From Massilia oculi (GTDB taxonomy: Bacteria; Pseudomonadota; Gammaproteobacteria; Burkholderiales; Burkholderiaceae_D), in the NCBI RefSeq assembly GCF_003143515.1, contig NZ_CP029343.1:2852001-2916000 (forward strand): a stretch of DNA of 64,000 nt. Reading direction: 5' to 3'. Position numbers and translations under genes: made by a program. The notes under the pieces were generated by a model, which made no database searches, was not told the origin of the DNA, and worked only from the letters and a program-made list of their open reading frames with translations. Each line of letters opens with the position of its first letter. Within the stretch, counting starts at the first letter, position 1. Shown here piece by piece: positions 28,359-37,981 of this stretch.

Positions 28359-29277
28359 AGGCGTGGAGATCAGGCATATAGAAGCCAATATTGGCGCCAA
28401 TCCCGGCGTGGATGCGGACGGCGGCCCCGAGGAACGCGCGCTCGCCTTCGACTGCGGCGGCGAACGGCTGTACGGCATCCTGAGCCTTCCCGCCCGGGGC
28501 GCCGGCGCCAGCCGCGGCGTGCTGGTGGTCGTGGGCGGCCCGCAATACCGGGCCGGCAGCCACCGCCAGTTCACCCTGCTGGCGCGCGACCTGGCGCAGG
28601 GCGGGGTGCCCGTGCTGCGCTTCGACTACCGCGGCATGGGCGATAGCGAAGGCGCCATCCGTCCGTTCGACGAGGTCGAGGACGACCTGCGCGCCGCGAT
28701 CGATGCCTTCATGGCGGCGGCGCCGGACTTGCGCGAAGTGGTGCTGTGGGGCTTGTGCGACGCCGCCTCGGCGATCGGCATGTACGCCGCGCGCGACCCG
28801 CGCGTGGCCGGCCTGGTGCTGCTCAATCCCTGGGTGCGCACCGAGGACGGCCTGGCGCGCGCCACCCTGCGCCATTACTACCGCGCGCGCCTGCGCGACC
28901 CGGCGTTCTGGAAACAGCTACTGCGCGGAGGGCTCGACTGGCGGCGCTCGCTGGCGTCGCTGCTGGCGCTGCTGCGCAAGGCCAGGGGCACGCCCGCGCC
29001 CGCCGCCAGCGGCGCCACCGCCACGGCCTCGCTGCCGGAACGGATGCGCGCCGGCCTGCAGGAGTTTCGCGGGCAGGTGCTGCTGGTGATCTCCGGCGCC
29101 GACCTGACCGCGCGCGAATTCTGCGACCTGGCCGACGCCGACCGCGCCTGGAAAGGCGTGCTGGCCCCGCCGCGCGTGACGCGGCGCCAGATCGACGACG
29201 CCGACCATACCTTCTCGCGCCGCGCCTGGCGCGATCAGGTCGCGCGCTGGACGGCCGAATGGCTGCGGTCCTGGTAA
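28348..29277 (+). CDS. alpha/beta hydrolase 1, exosortase A system-associated
   Basis: This 309-residue alpha/beta hydrolase-fold protein (TIGR03100-like) has VVGGPQYRAGSH in the oxyanion region and DYRGMGDSEG near residue 93. The nucleophile elbow reads GLCDA (135-139), with Cys137 where most members have Ser; a Cys nucleophile is typical of some thioesterases and acyltransferases of the fold. The catalytic His is likely in DADHTFSRR near 290. Met at 28,348 is chosen; the frame open upstream to 28,000 runs inside the previous gene. In known loci hydrolases 1 and 2 occur together, which suggests a joint step. It ends 4 bases from the convergent beta-helix gene. Confidence 0.85.
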   Translation: MGIEGVEIRHIEANIGANPGVDADGGPEERALAFDCGGERLYGILSLPARGAGASRGVLVVVGGPQYRAGSHRQFTLLARDLAQGGVPVLRFDYRGMGDSEGAIRPFDEVEDDLRAAIDAFMAAAPDLREVVLWGLCDAASAIGMYAARDPRVAGLVLLNPWVRTEDGLARATLRHYYRARLRDPAFWKQLLRGGLDWRRSLASLLALLRKARGTPAPAASGATATASLPERMRAGLQEFRGQVLLVISGADLTAREFCDLADADRAWKGVLAPPRVTRRQIDDADHTFSRRAWRDQVARWTAEWLRSW

Positions 29278-29281
29278 ATCC

Positions 29282-30706
29282 TCAGCGGCGCAGGCAGGCG
29301 CCGAAATCCTCGAAGGCGCCGTAGGCCTTCGCCTGGCTGCGTGGAGCGCCGCACAAGTCGACGCCATCCTGGCGCGGCTCGGCGCGCTCGGGCGCGGCGC
29401 CGCGCCAGCGGAAGTCGCCGCCCGCCGGCGCCGCGAACAAGGCGCGCACCGGGTGCAGTCCCGCATACGAACGCCACAAGGCCGCAGCGCGGTTGTCCCC
29501 GAGGCGCAGCAGGCCGCCGTCGCGGCTGCGGACCGGACCGTCGACCAGGTTGCCGTCGATGCGCGCGCTGCTGGTGGCGAAGCGCACGTCGATGCCGGCG
29601 GTGTCGACCAGGGTGTTGTCCTCGATCCGGGTATCGGCCGCGCTGTTGAGGTAGATGCCGACGTCGGAACAACCGACGACCAGGTTGGCGCGCAAGACAC
29701 CGCGCTCTTGTTCCGTGATGCAGCGGCCGTCGCGGCAATACGGCTTGCCGGTGCCGCCGCCGCCCAGCGACAGCCCGACGCGCTGGCCGGGCTGGCCGGC
29801 CAGCGTTTGCTCGCACCACACCAGATTGCGCTCGAACAGATTGCCGCTGCCGCCGCCCTTGGCGAAGGCGCCATAGCTGATGCGGTCGCCGCCCGCCTTG
29901 ATGAAGTCGCGGATGATGTTGCCGCGCACCGTCCAGTCGCTGGCCGCGACCAGGTCGATCGGGGTCACTGGTCGACGCGTCGCGCGCGGCGCCGGATTGG
30001 ACAGGGTGTTCGCCTCGATCAGGCCATGGTCGGGAAAGCGTCCGCCCGCGCCGTTGATCTTGAAGTGGGCGTTGAAGCCTTGCAGGGTGTTGTTGACGGC
30101 CGCGAAATGGCTGGCCGCCCCGGTCACCTGGAAGGCGTGCTCGCAGTCGTCGTGGGCGGCGCAGGCGCCGTCGATGGCCAGGTTCTCGAAGCGCCAGTGC
30201 GGGGCGTTGACCCGGATCGCGACCGGCACGTTCGACAGCAAGGTCACCGTGCCCGGTTGGGCGGCGCGCACCACGACCGGTGCCCCGGCGCTACCGGGCC
30301 GGCTGGCCTCGAGTGCGCGGCGCTCGATGCGGTAGGTGCCTGGCGCCAGCGTCATCGTCGTGCCGGGCGTGGCCGCGGCCATGGCGGCGCGCAGGGCGGC
30401 CACGCCGGTGACCACGCTGGCATCAGTGCCGACGGACCCGGCCGGCTTCGGCTGGGCGCCCAGCGTCAATGCCGCCAGGTCCGGGGCGGCGCCGCCCGCT
30501 GCGCCGCGGTCCAGCGCCAGCAGGCCGCGGCTGGCGAACCGGCCGGCGCCGACGATGACGGCATGGTGGCCGCTGCTGCGCTTTTCGATGTATGGCGCCA
30601 GGGTACGCGGCATCACGCCGGCGCGTTCAAGCGCGAACAGTCCCGCCGCCACGCCGCAGCCGGCCAGCACGGTCGCCGCCAGCGCCAGGCGGGCGCCGCG
30701 CCTCAT
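29282..30706 (-). CDS. exported right-handed beta-helix protein (polysaccharide lyase-like)
   Basis: This 474-residue protein has an N-terminal hydrophobic segment (LALAATVLAGCGVAAGLFAL) that serves as signal or anchor; the Cys in it could be a lipobox. The rest is a right-handed parallel beta-helix, with repeated motifs such as FENLAIDG, LIEANTLSN, VRGNIIRDF and RIEDNTLVD. A 6-Cys content suggests disulphides. The fold is shared with chondroitinase B/alginate lyase-like enzymes, so it may cut or bind the EPS. Its ATG is 10 bases from the end of prsR on the same strand. Enzyme activity is not proven by sequence. Confidence 0.75.
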   Translation of the reverse strand: MRRGARLALAATVLAGCGVAAGLFALERAGVMPRTLAPYIEKRSSGHHAVIVGAGRFASRGLLALDRGAAGGAAPDLAALTLGAQPKPAGSVGTDASVVTGVAALRAAMAAATPGTTMTLAPGTYRIERRALEASRPGSAGAPVVVRAAQPGTVTLLSNVPVAIRVNAPHWRFENLAIDGACAAHDDCEHAFQVTGAASHFAAVNNTLQGFNAHFKINGAGGRFPDHGLIEANTLSNPAPRATRRPVTPIDLVAASDWTVRGNIIRDFIKAGGDRISYGAFAKGGGSGNLFERNLVWCEQTLAGQPGQRVGLSLGGGGTGKPYCRDGRCITEQERGVLRANLVVGCSDVGIYLNSAADTRIEDNTLVDTAGIDVRFATSSARIDGNLVDGPVRSRDGGLLRLGDNRAAALWRSYAGLHPVRALFAAPAGGDFRWRGAAPERAEPRQDGVDLCGAPRSQAKAYGAFEDFGACLRR

Positions 30707-30716
30707 TGGGAATACG

Positions 30717-32081
30717 TCATGCGCTGCTCTTGATGCCGTGCCGGCTCATCAGGTCATACAGTGTCGGGCGGCTCACGCCCAGTACCTCGGACGCCTTGAC
30801 GATATTGCCGTCCACGCGCGCCAGCGCGCGCACGATGGCCGCGTGTTCGGCCTCGTCGCGCACCTGGCGCAGATTCAGCGGTTCCTCGACCTGGGTGCCG
30901 TTGTCGGGCAGGCCCAGGTCGTCGGCCACGATGGTCGGGCCATCGGCCATGATCACGGCGCGCTTGACGCAGTTTTCCATTTCTCGCACATTGCCCGGCC
31001 ACTCATAGCCCTCGATGGCGGCGATCGCGTCGGGGGCGAAATGGAGGGTCGGGCGCGATTCCTGGGCGCAGAACTTGTTCTTGAAGTGGTGGGCCAGCAG
31101 GGCCGCATCGCCCTGGCGCGCGCGCAGCGGCGGGATCGTGACCACGATCTCCGATAGACGATAATACAAGTCTTCGCGGAAGCGCCCGGTGCTGCACAAT
31201 TCCTTGAGCTTCTGGTGGGTCGCGCACACGATGCGCACGTCTACCGGGATTTCCTCGTGCCCGCCGATGCGCTCGATCACGCGCTCCTGCAAAAAGCGCA
31301 GCAGCTTGGCCTGCAGCGCCATCGGCAGGTCGCCCACTTCATCCAGGAAGAAGGTGCCGCCGTTGGCCAGTTCGACCTTGCCCTTGGTCTGCTTGGCCGC
31401 GCCTGTGAAGGCGCCCTTCTCGTAGCCGAACAATTCGCTTTCGAGCAGGTTCTCGGGAATCGCGGCGCAGTTGATCGCCACGAAGCGCTCCTTGGCGCGC
31501 GGCGACAGCGCATGCAGCGCGCGCGCCAGCACTTCCTTGCCGGTGCCCGATTCGCCCAGGATCATCACCGAGGCCGAGGTCGGCGCCACTTTCTCGATAT
31601 TGCGGCACACCTTGAGCATGCCGGCGTCGCGGCTGATCACGCCCGCCATCGGCGAATCGGCCTGGTTCGACTGCATGCGGCGGTTTTCCATCTGCAGGTT
31701 GTGCAGGAAGAAAGCGCGCTGGATCACCAGGTTCAGCACCTCGGGCTCGCACGGCTTCTGGTGGAAATCGTAGGCGCCCATGGCGATCGCCTTGACCGCG
31801 TTGGCGCGCTCCTGGTTGCCGGTCAGGACGATCACGCGGGTGTCCGGCGCCAGCGCCAGGATCTGTTCCAGCGTCGCCAGGCCCTCGGTCGAACCGTCCG
31901 GATCGGGCGGCAGCCCGAGGTCCATGGTGACCACCGCCGGCTCGTGGCGGCGGATCTGCGCCAGCGCGCTTTCGCGGTCGCCGGCGACGACCACGTCATA
32001 GGCATCGAAGCTCCAGCGCAGCTGCTTCTGCAGGCCGGGGTCGTCCTCGATGATCAACAGTTTCGGTTTGTTTTGGGTCAC
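30717..32081 (-). CDS. prsR: PEP-CTERM-box response regulator PrsR (sigma-54 activator)
   Basis: This NtrC-type regulator of 454 residues activates sigma-54 RNA polymerase at EPS and PEP-CTERM genes. The receiver domain has the phospho-acceptor Asp54 in VTMDLGLP. The AAA+ domain has Walker A GESGTGKE (176-183), the sigma-54 contact loop GAFTGA (223-228) and Walker B FFLDE near 245. A C-terminal Fis-type helix-turn-helix ends with [13 protein letters not shown]. It lies 14 bases downstream of prsK, with which it forms a two-component pair (TIGR02915/TIGR02916 type). The sigma-54 promoter at 39,670-39,686 is a likely target. Confidence 0.93.
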   Translation of the reverse strand: MTQNKPKLLIIEDDPGLQKQLRWSFDAYDVVVAGDRESALAQIRRHEPAVVTMDLGLPPDPDGSTEGLATLEQILALAPDTRVIVLTGNQERANAVKAIAMGAYDFHQKPCEPEVLNLVIQRAFFLHNLQMENRRMQSNQADSPMAGVISRDAGMLKVCRNIEKVAPTSASVMILGESGTGKEVLARALHALSPRAKERFVAINCAAIPENLLESELFGYEKGAFTGAAKQTKGKVELANGGTFFLDEVGDLPMALQAKLLRFLQERVIERIGGHEEIPVDVRIVCATHQKLKELCSTGRFREDLYYRLSEIVVTIPPLRARQGDAALLAHHFKNKFCAQESRPTLHFAPDAIAAIEGYEWPGNVREMENCVKRAVIMADGPTIVADDLGLPDNGTQVEEPLNLRQVRDEAEHAAIVRALARVDGNIVKASEVLGVSRPTLYDLMSRHGIKSSA

Positions 32082-32095
32082 GGCTATTCCTCAGT

Positions 32096-34258
32096 TCACG
32101 CTGCGCGATCGATGGCGCCGGCGGCGATGCCGGCCCCGGCCTCATGGTACAACGGCAGGGTGACGGTAAAAGTGGTTCCGACCGAGGGCGTGCTGGTCAA
32201 GTCCAGCGCGCCGCCCAGCTCGGTAATGTATTCGCGGCTCTCGAACACGCCGATGCCCATGCCGGCCGGCTTGGTCGATTCGAACGGCTTGAACAGGCGC
32301 TCGCGAATGAATTGCTCGGTCATGCCGGCGCCGGTATCGGCCACCGTGATCGCCACCCGGTCGCCCCGGCGACGCACGGTGACGTTCACGCGGCCGCTCT
32401 TGGGCGTGGCCTCGATCGCATTCTGGATCAGGTGGCCCAGCACGCGCTCGAGCCGCTCGCGGTCGGCCACCACCAGCAGGCCCTGCTGCTCGACCTCCAG
32501 TACCGGATGCGGCTCGAGGGCGCTCTTGAGCGCGATCGCCTGGCGCACCACGGCCTCGACCGACAGGGCGCGCGGCCGCGCCGGGGCATCGTTGCGGCTC
32601 AGCTTCTGCAGCATCGACGTCATCTTCTGGATCGAATGGTCGACCGTCTCGAGCATGTCGCGCTGGAATTCCGGATTGTCGCGGTGCTTTTCGGCGTTGG
32701 CGTTCATCAGGGACAGCTGGGACACCAGGTTCTTGAGGTCGTGCACCACGAAGGTCGACATGCGATTGAACGAGTCGAACTGGCGCGCCACCATCAATTC
32801 GTTGGCGGCGTCCTGCTGCGCCAGGTAGCTGGCGGCCTGGCTGCCCGCGATCTCGAGCAGGTCGAACACTTCCCAGTTCAGGGCCACCGTGCTGCGCGCA
32901 TCCTGCAGCACCACGAAGCCGAACAGCTTCGAGTGCATGATCAGGGGCACCACCAGCCAGCCGCGCGGGAATTCCTTCAGCCAGGCCGGCAGTTCGAGGT
33001 CGCCGTACTTCTCGGGCAAGGCCTTGTATTCGTGCAGGTCGATCACCCACTGGGTGGTCTCCAGGAAGCGGCAGAACTTCGAATCGGCCGGCTCGACGGC
33101 GCTGCTGGCGGCCTGCCAGCCGGCCACCGGGCGATAGGCGCCGGCGCCGCCGCTATCCGGGGTCCCGTCGCGGCGCTGCCACAGCACCCCGCCCGGGCTT
33201 TCGACCAGGGCGCCGACCGCCTCGATGGCGCGCTCGCCGATGTTGGCGCTGTGCTCGGACAGGGTGCGCGTGAAGCGCATCCATTCCTCGCGGTAGTCGT
33301 AGCCGTAGCTGTAGAAATGCTTGCTGATGAAGACCTTGAGCCAGGCGCGGAAGGTGCCCGAGAACAGGGTCCCGGCCAGCACCAGCAGCGCGCCGCACAG
33401 GAACACGACCTGCATCACGCCGCCCCAGCTGCCGCCGAAGTAGCGCAGGTAGTAGCCGGCGAAGCCCATCGCCATCAGGTACAGCGCGGAGCCGAACAGC
33501 GCGGTCGAATGGAACATCACGCGCCGCGACAGCGCCAGCGCATTGGCGCGCGAGGTGCCGCGCTTGACCGCGGTGCCGATCAGCGGCATGGCCAGGGCAT
33601 TGACGATGCCGCGCGCGGCCCAGGTATCCTGGTGCATCTCATGGAACAGCATCGCCTGGCTGTACATATAGAAGTCGTAGGCGAACATGGCGCCGATGCC
33701 GAGGCAGGCGAACTTGATGGCCCAGCGCTCCTGTACCGTCTTGTTGCGGTATACCTGTTCGACCAGCAGCATGCCCAGCACCGCCTGGCATACGCGCAGC
33801 GTCACGTTCGGCAGCAGGCCGTCGATATTGAGCATCAGGTCGGTGCGCAGCAGCGCCGTCGCCAGCAGCAGGCCCAGGTAGGCCATGCCGCCCGCGAACA
33901 CCGAGGTGCGCAGGCCGAACGTCCAGCGGCTGCGCGGATCGCGGTAGTTGCCCAGCAACAGGACCAGCACGACACACCAGGCGCCGCTGCGCAGGATCTC
34001 GAGCTTGTCGGTCCAGACCGACCACAGACCGAGGCCGGACGCGGCTTCCAGGGCCAGGGCGCCGGACCAGAGCGCGGTGAGCGCGCAGGCGATCGCGACC
34101 GGCGCGACGTGGCTGCGGCCGCGCCAGATCGTCAGCAGGAGACCGATCAGCAGGAGGAACCCGACGGCGGCGACGCTGTAGCTATAGACGGCAATGCTGG
34201 TCAACGTGCGCCATCCATGAGAACGTGCATTGAAAAAATCCGGGTAAGGAGGCCACAC
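32096..34258 (-). CDS. prsK: XrtA/PEP-CTERM system histidine kinase PrsK
   Basis: This membrane histidine kinase has about eight hydrophobic segments in the first 300 residues, a GAF-like sensor region in the middle and a C-terminal kinase core. The phospho-acceptor His is in VVHDLKNLVSQ, the N-box in HLIQNAIEA and the G1 box in DTGAGM. It would phosphorylate PrsR encoded just downstream on the same strand. The start is uncertain: GTG at 34,258 gives 720 residues, whereas a TTG at 34,204 preceded by GGATGG gives 702 and matches the usual family start (TSIAVYSYSV). The signal it senses is unknown. Confidence 0.92.
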   Translation of the reverse strand: MWPPYPDFFNARSHGWRTLTSIAVYSYSVAAVGFLLLIGLLLTIWRGRSHVAPVAIACALTALWSGALALEAASGLGLWSVWTDKLEILRSGAWCVVLVLLLGNYRDPRSRWTFGLRTSVFAGGMAYLGLLLATALLRTDLMLNIDGLLPNVTLRVCQAVLGMLLVEQVYRNKTVQERWAIKFACLGIGAMFAYDFYMYSQAMLFHEMHQDTWAARGIVNALAMPLIGTAVKRGTSRANALALSRRVMFHSTALFGSALYLMAMGFAGYYLRYFGGSWGGVMQVVFLCGALLVLAGTLFSGTFRAWLKVFISKHFYSYGYDYREEWMRFTRTLSEHSANIGERAIEAVGALVESPGGVLWQRRDGTPDSGGAGAYRPVAGWQAASSAVEPADSKFCRFLETTQWVIDLHEYKALPEKYGDLELPAWLKEFPRGWLVVPLIMHSKLFGFVVLQDARSTVALNWEVFDLLEIAGSQAASYLAQQDAANELMVARQFDSFNRMSTFVVHDLKNLVSQLSLMNANAEKHRDNPEFQRDMLETVDHSIQKMTSMLQKLSRNDAPARPRALSVEAVVRQAIALKSALEPHPVLEVEQQGLLVVADRERLERVLGHLIQNAIEATPKSGRVNVTVRRRGDRVAITVADTGAGMTEQFIRERLFKPFESTKPAGMGIGVFESREYITELGGALDLTSTPSVGTTFTVTLPLYHEAGAGIAAGAIDRAA

Positions 34259-34294
34259 CGATGCCTGGCCCCGGCGCGACCCGGGGCGTGGTCA

Positions 34295-35698
34295 TCAGCG
34301 TCCGCTGCGGAACAGCACGACCTTGAGGGTATTGATCAGGACCAGCACGTCGAGGAACAGACTGTTGTTCTTGACGTAGTACAGGTCGTACTGCAGCTTT
34401 TGCAGCGCATCCTCGGCCGAGGAGCCATAGCCGTAACGCACCTGGGCCCAGCCGGTAATGCCAGGCTTGATGCTGTGGCGCACATTGTAATACGGCACCA
34501 CCTCAATCAGTTGCTCCACGAAATAAGCACGCTCGGGGCGCGGACCGACGAAGGACATCTCGCCCTTGAGCACGTTGAACACCTGGGGCAGTTCGTCGAT
34601 GCGGGTCTTGCGCATGAAATTACCGACGCGGGTGACGCGCGGATCGTTCTGGGCCGCCCACTGCGGCTTGCCGCCCTTTTCGGCATCGGTGCGCATGCTG
34701 CGGAACTTGTGCACCCGGAAGATCTTGCCGTCCTTGCCGACCCGTTCCTGCGAATAGAACACGGGGCCCCGGTCTTCCAGCCACACGGCGATGGCCGCGG
34801 CCAGCATGATCGGCAAGGTCATGACCATGATCAGGGTGCTGCACACCAGGTCGAAGCCGCGCTTCATGAAGGTGCGGATATAGCTCTGATCAAAGCCGCC
34901 GCCAAAGACCAGCCAGCTCGGCTGCAGGGAATCGACCCGGATCTGGCAGGTTTCACGCTCGAAGAAGGTGGCGGCGTCGGTGACCTTGAGGCCTTGCAGC
35001 TTGCAGTCGAGTAGTTCCTTGATCGGGAAGCTGCCGCGCCGGTTCTGGACCGAGACCACGATTTCCTGCACACCATACTGCTTGGCGATATTGACCAGCG
35101 AATCGCCGTCGCGCACTTTCAGCAGGTTGCCAGACGGAACACATACCTCTTCGGTGGCGACGGGAATGAAGCCGGCGATATTGTAGCGGTGGTAGCTGGT
35201 CTTTTTCTGCGCCAGCTCGCTGCACTCCTTGGCCAGCGGGCCGCAGCCGAGGAACATGATGCGCGACTGCATCAGGCGCATCTCGGATGTCTTGAAGAAA
35301 ATAATGCGTGCCGTGAAGATGCCGACCGCCGCCAGGCCGAATACCAGCAGCAGGATGCCGCGGCCGAAATACAGGTCGGGAGCGATATAGAACACCAGGG
35401 TCAGGATCAGGAAGCCCATCAGGAAGGCCGGCATCAGCTTCATGAAGAAGGGATGGCGCAGGCCCTCGTCGAAATCGAGCTGGTACATGCCCATGGCGCT
35501 CATGCTGAAGCTGACCGCCACCGCGAAGGCGATCGCCGAGGCCATGAAGTGATCGAGTTGCAGGGTCCGCGCCGGCGTGCTGACATCGATGAAGTGCATG
35601 GCTGCTCCCGCATAGGCGGCGCCGAGCAGGATCAACATCTCTACGAACAGCAGGACGAATACGATCTTCGACACATAGTGATTAGAGATCCGAAACAT
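34295..35698 (-). CDS. priming sugar-phosphate transferase, XrtA system (TIGR03013-like)
   Basis: This polyprenyl-phosphate glycosyl-1-phosphate transferase starts EPS repeat synthesis by loading the first sugar phosphate on undecaprenyl phosphate. Four N-terminal membrane helices and a CoA-binding-like domain precede the catalytic bacterial sugar transferase domain. The motifs [43 protein letters not shown] and [11 protein letters not shown] lie in order from about residue 280. The 467-residue length fits. It is 36 bases upstream of prsK on the same strand, so a joint transcript with the regulators is possible. Confidence 0.92.
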   Translation of the reverse strand: MFRISNHYVSKIVFVLLFVEMLILLGAAYAGAAMHFIDVSTPARTLQLDHFMASAIAFAVAVSFSMSAMGMYQLDFDEGLRHPFFMKLMPAFLMGFLILTLVFYIAPDLYFGRGILLLVFGLAAVGIFTARIIFFKTSEMRLMQSRIMFLGCGPLAKECSELAQKKTSYHRYNIAGFIPVATEEVCVPSGNLLKVRDGDSLVNIAKQYGVQEIVVSVQNRRGSFPIKELLDCKLQGLKVTDAATFFERETCQIRVDSLQPSWLVFGGGFDQSYIRTFMKRGFDLVCSTLIMVMTLPIMLAAAIAVWLEDRGPVFYSQERVGKDGKIFRVHKFRSMRTDAEKGGKPQWAAQNDPRVTRVGNFMRKTRIDELPQVFNVLKGEMSFVGPRPERAYFVEQLIEVVPYYNVRHSIKPGITGWAQVRYGYGSSAEDALQKLQYDLYYVKNNSLFLDVLVLINTLKVVLFRSGR

Positions 35699-36361
35699 GT
35701 TATTCCCCAGAATTTATTATTGCTTCACTACTAGCTGAGTTGGCAAAACGACCGCTAGAACCGCATTGAATGGCAGCGCGCGCATGGTCTCACACAATCG
35801 CCATAACCTGTCGCGCTCGCAAAGAGATGTTGTATTTACGGAAAAAACGAGGGTCTCGCTCGCCTCCTGGTCAACAAATTTTCCTACACAACATTATCAA
35901 TATAGCAAAGATTGAGATTTGTTTCTCTATCGCCATATGTACCGTGCGCAAGAGTGTGCGTCTTTCCTGAGGGCAACGTCGATGACGTGGCGCCGACCTC
36001 CATCTGCCGTTCAGTGCCGGCCGACCTGCCCGCCATATTAGGTCAATGCTGTGTAGTCTCGATGACTTATCGTCTGTGCAATCAAACCTGGCGAACCACC
36101 GTCGAACCATGCATTTTATACATCATGCAGGAGGTGATTTTTTGCTATATTTTTAACAGTAAATATAGCACGGAAACACAACCGGACTCAACGACGCTTC
36201 ACTGCCGCGTCAGGTCGATGCAACACGCATATGACAGGTTCCCATCGCTCCCTGCGAAAAGAGAGAGAAATTTTAGCATTGACTCAACAATATACAGCGC
36301 AACGATGGATATCGTGCGCTATTGCTTTAAAGCCAATATTGATTTAAAGCAAGTTTGAGCA
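35699..36361. other. AT-rich intergenic region with palindrome
   Basis: This 663-base stretch of lower GC lies upstream of the priming transferase gene and downstream of the acyltransferase gene, both minus strand. Small open frames here look random. A 10-bp-arm palindrome at 36,143-36,170 is listed separately. No sigma-54 element with correct spacing was found on the minus strand. Confidence 0.55.
36143..36170. repeat. perfect inverted repeat, operator-like
   Basis: TGCTATATTT and AAATATAGCA are perfect 10-base arms around an 8-base centre. No T run follows on either strand, so a protein-binding site is more likely than a terminator. It is about 445 bases upstream of the priming transferase start. 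Confidence 0.6.
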
Positions 36362-37444
36362 TCAGATTTTTGCCCCAGCCCGCGGTGCATCCACCACCGG
36401 CACCGGGTCGGCAACCGCCGCCATCCTCGGGCCCCGGCTGCCTGCACCTATGAGCAGGGGAAATAGCCGTGGCATCAAGGTTTCGGCAATTCGATAGACA
36501 ACGACAAGCACGGCCGTCACCAGCAATGGCGCCATGATCCAGTACAGGGGATAGGGCAAGGCGCTGCCATAGCGACCGTACAGGATCCAGGTCAGCAGCA
36601 GCAACGGCGCATGCGCCAGGAACATGAAGAAGCTGTATTTGCTCATGCCGGCCAAGCATGGTCCGAAGCGGCTCGCCGCCAGCCAGGCGGTCGCAGGCCA
36701 GATCAGGAAGGGAGCGACCAGACGCAGATAGGTCGTGTTCGCGACACGGAAATGCACGATGGCGGCGCAGGCGAGCAGGAACAACAGGAAGCACGGCATT
36801 GCAAAGCGGTCGAGCAGGCGCAGGTTCCAACCGCGCACGGCTGCCATGCCGCCGACATAGAAGAGGACGGCCATGATGTCGCGCAGCACCAGCACGCCAT
36901 CATAGTTTTTCAAGAACACCACCGACACCAGGACCAGGCCCGGCCACGCATAGTTGCGCAACAGCCAGCCGAACGCAGGCGCGAGCAGGATCAGCACCAG
37001 CAAGTCGCGCAGGAAATTCAACGGGTAATTAATAGGCGACGCGGTCAGGCCGAACGCCGCATTGAGCCAGGCCATCGGTTCGAATGGCCACAGCTGCGCC
37101 GACATCTCGATTCCGGCAGCCATTTGCGCCCCCAGGGCCAGCGGCACCAGCGGCAGGTTGAAACACAGGAAGGGCAGCAGGATCGTGCGCGCCTTTTTAC
37201 TGAAGAGGCGCGCCGGCGCACGGTCGAGGGCGGCGCCAAACAGCAGAAAGCCCGAGATGACGGTCAGCACCGGAACGGTGGCGCGGAATACGGCGAGCTG
37301 GAAAAAGGCCTTGGTGGCGTCGAACCAGCCGTTGCCGATCTCGGCCATGGGCACGTACTGTGGCGTATGCAGCATGATGACGCCGAAGATCATCACGAAG
37401 CGAAGAACGGCGATACGGTCGCGAAGGCCACGGTCGAGAGTCAT
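36362..37444 (-). CDS. membrane acyltransferase (acyltransferase 3 family)
   Basis: This 360-residue integral membrane protein has about ten hydrophobic segments. The first helix carries RFVMIFGVIMLHTP, in which the His is the conserved catalytic residue of the acyltransferase 3 family, and an R-rich loop follows. Members O-acetylate or O-succinylate surface glycans, so it probably decorates the EPS of the neighbouring genes. ATG at 37,444 is preceded by GAAAGAGGACC. It is separated by 663 bases from the priming transferase gene and is monocistronic. Confidence 0.82.
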   Translation of the reverse strand: MTLDRGLRDRIAVLRFVMIFGVIMLHTPQYVPMAEIGNGWFDATKAFFQLAVFRATVPVLTVISGFLLFGAALDRAPARLFSKKARTILLPFLCFNLPLVPLALGAQMAAGIEMSAQLWPFEPMAWLNAAFGLTASPINYPLNFLRDLLVLILLAPAFGWLLRNYAWPGLVLVSVVFLKNYDGVLVLRDIMAVLFYVGGMAAVRGWNLRLLDRFAMPCFLLFLLACAAIVHFRVANTTYLRLVAPFLIWPATAWLAASRFGPCLAGMSKYSFFMFLAHAPLLLLTWILYGRYGSALPYPLYWIMAPLLVTAVLVVVYRIAETLMPRLFPLLIGAGSRGPRMAAVADPVPVVDAPRAGAKI

Positions 37445-37730
37445 GGAAGGTCCTCTTTCAAGAGAGCGAAGCGTACGCAGGGAGGTCGCCGTACACGGGC
37501 GCGTGATATTGCCGGATCGCGCCTACCGGCGGTGATCGGTCCGTCAACTTTCTTACATTAAAGTCAACAACTGGCAATGTCAATTGTGCGCATGCACCAT
37601 TCCACAAAAGTGTGCGATGCGACGACGACGGGCGGAATCGGACGCGGGGCGGCGACATGCCGGCGCATACGGAAAGATCGGGAAGAGAAAGGGGAAAAAG
37701 GGGAACTGCTTGGCGGCAATTATGCCGGAA

Positions 37731-37806
37731 TGGCGCGGCTGGCTGGGATCGAACCAGCGACCCTTGGCTTCGGAGGCCAATACTCTATCCACTGAGCTAC
37801 AGCCGC
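37731..37806 (-). tRNA. tRNA-Arg (anticodon CCG)
   Basis: A complete 76-base cloverleaf is read on the minus strand. The acceptor arm is GCGGCTG/CAGCCGC, with the D arm from TAGCTC, the anticodon stem TTGGC/GCCAA holding CCG (complement of 37,771-37,773), the T loop TTCGATC and an encoded CCA. It decodes CGG. tRNA genes are frequent integration sites, but no direct repeat of its 3' end was found nearby. Confidence 0.95.
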
Positions 37807-37894
37807 GCTGGAGGCGTGACGAAGGATACAGTCTTTCCGCAAGTACGTCCATGGGAAGAAGCGGAAAAACCCCTACACCGAAGCAGGATTACAC

Positions 37895-37900
37895 TATAAT
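37895..37900 (+). promoter_or_regulatory. -10 box of the cytochrome gene
   Basis: A perfect TATAAT lies 81 bases before the cytochrome start codon; the CCTACA 17 bases upstream is a weak -35 match. The predicted leader contains a terminator-like hairpin at 37,927-37,963. Confidence 0.5.
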
Positions 37901-37926
37901 AAGATGCTTGACGGCATTTGCAAAAA

Positions 37927-37963
37927 GCCACTAGATCGCAGTGCCCCAGTGGCCGGTTTTTTT
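37927..37963 (+). terminator. terminator-like hairpin in the cytochrome leader
   Basis: GCCACT/AGTGGC (6 bp, 15-base loop) is followed by CGG and seven T residues, 18 bases before the cytochrome start codon. A competing CACT/AGTG stem (37,929-37,943) shares the left arm, so an attenuator is conceivable. Confidence 0.45.
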
Positions 37964-37981
37964 AATTGAATTAAGGAAATC

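Noticed and set aside
35912..36358. 148-residue open frame on the plus strand
   Set aside because: Codon use is random, there is no ribosome-binding site, it lies in an AT-rich gap and covers the palindrome.
37731..37806. tRNA-Arg as attachment site of an integrated element
   Set aside because: No integrase gene and no direct repeat of the tRNA 3' end is seen in the window.
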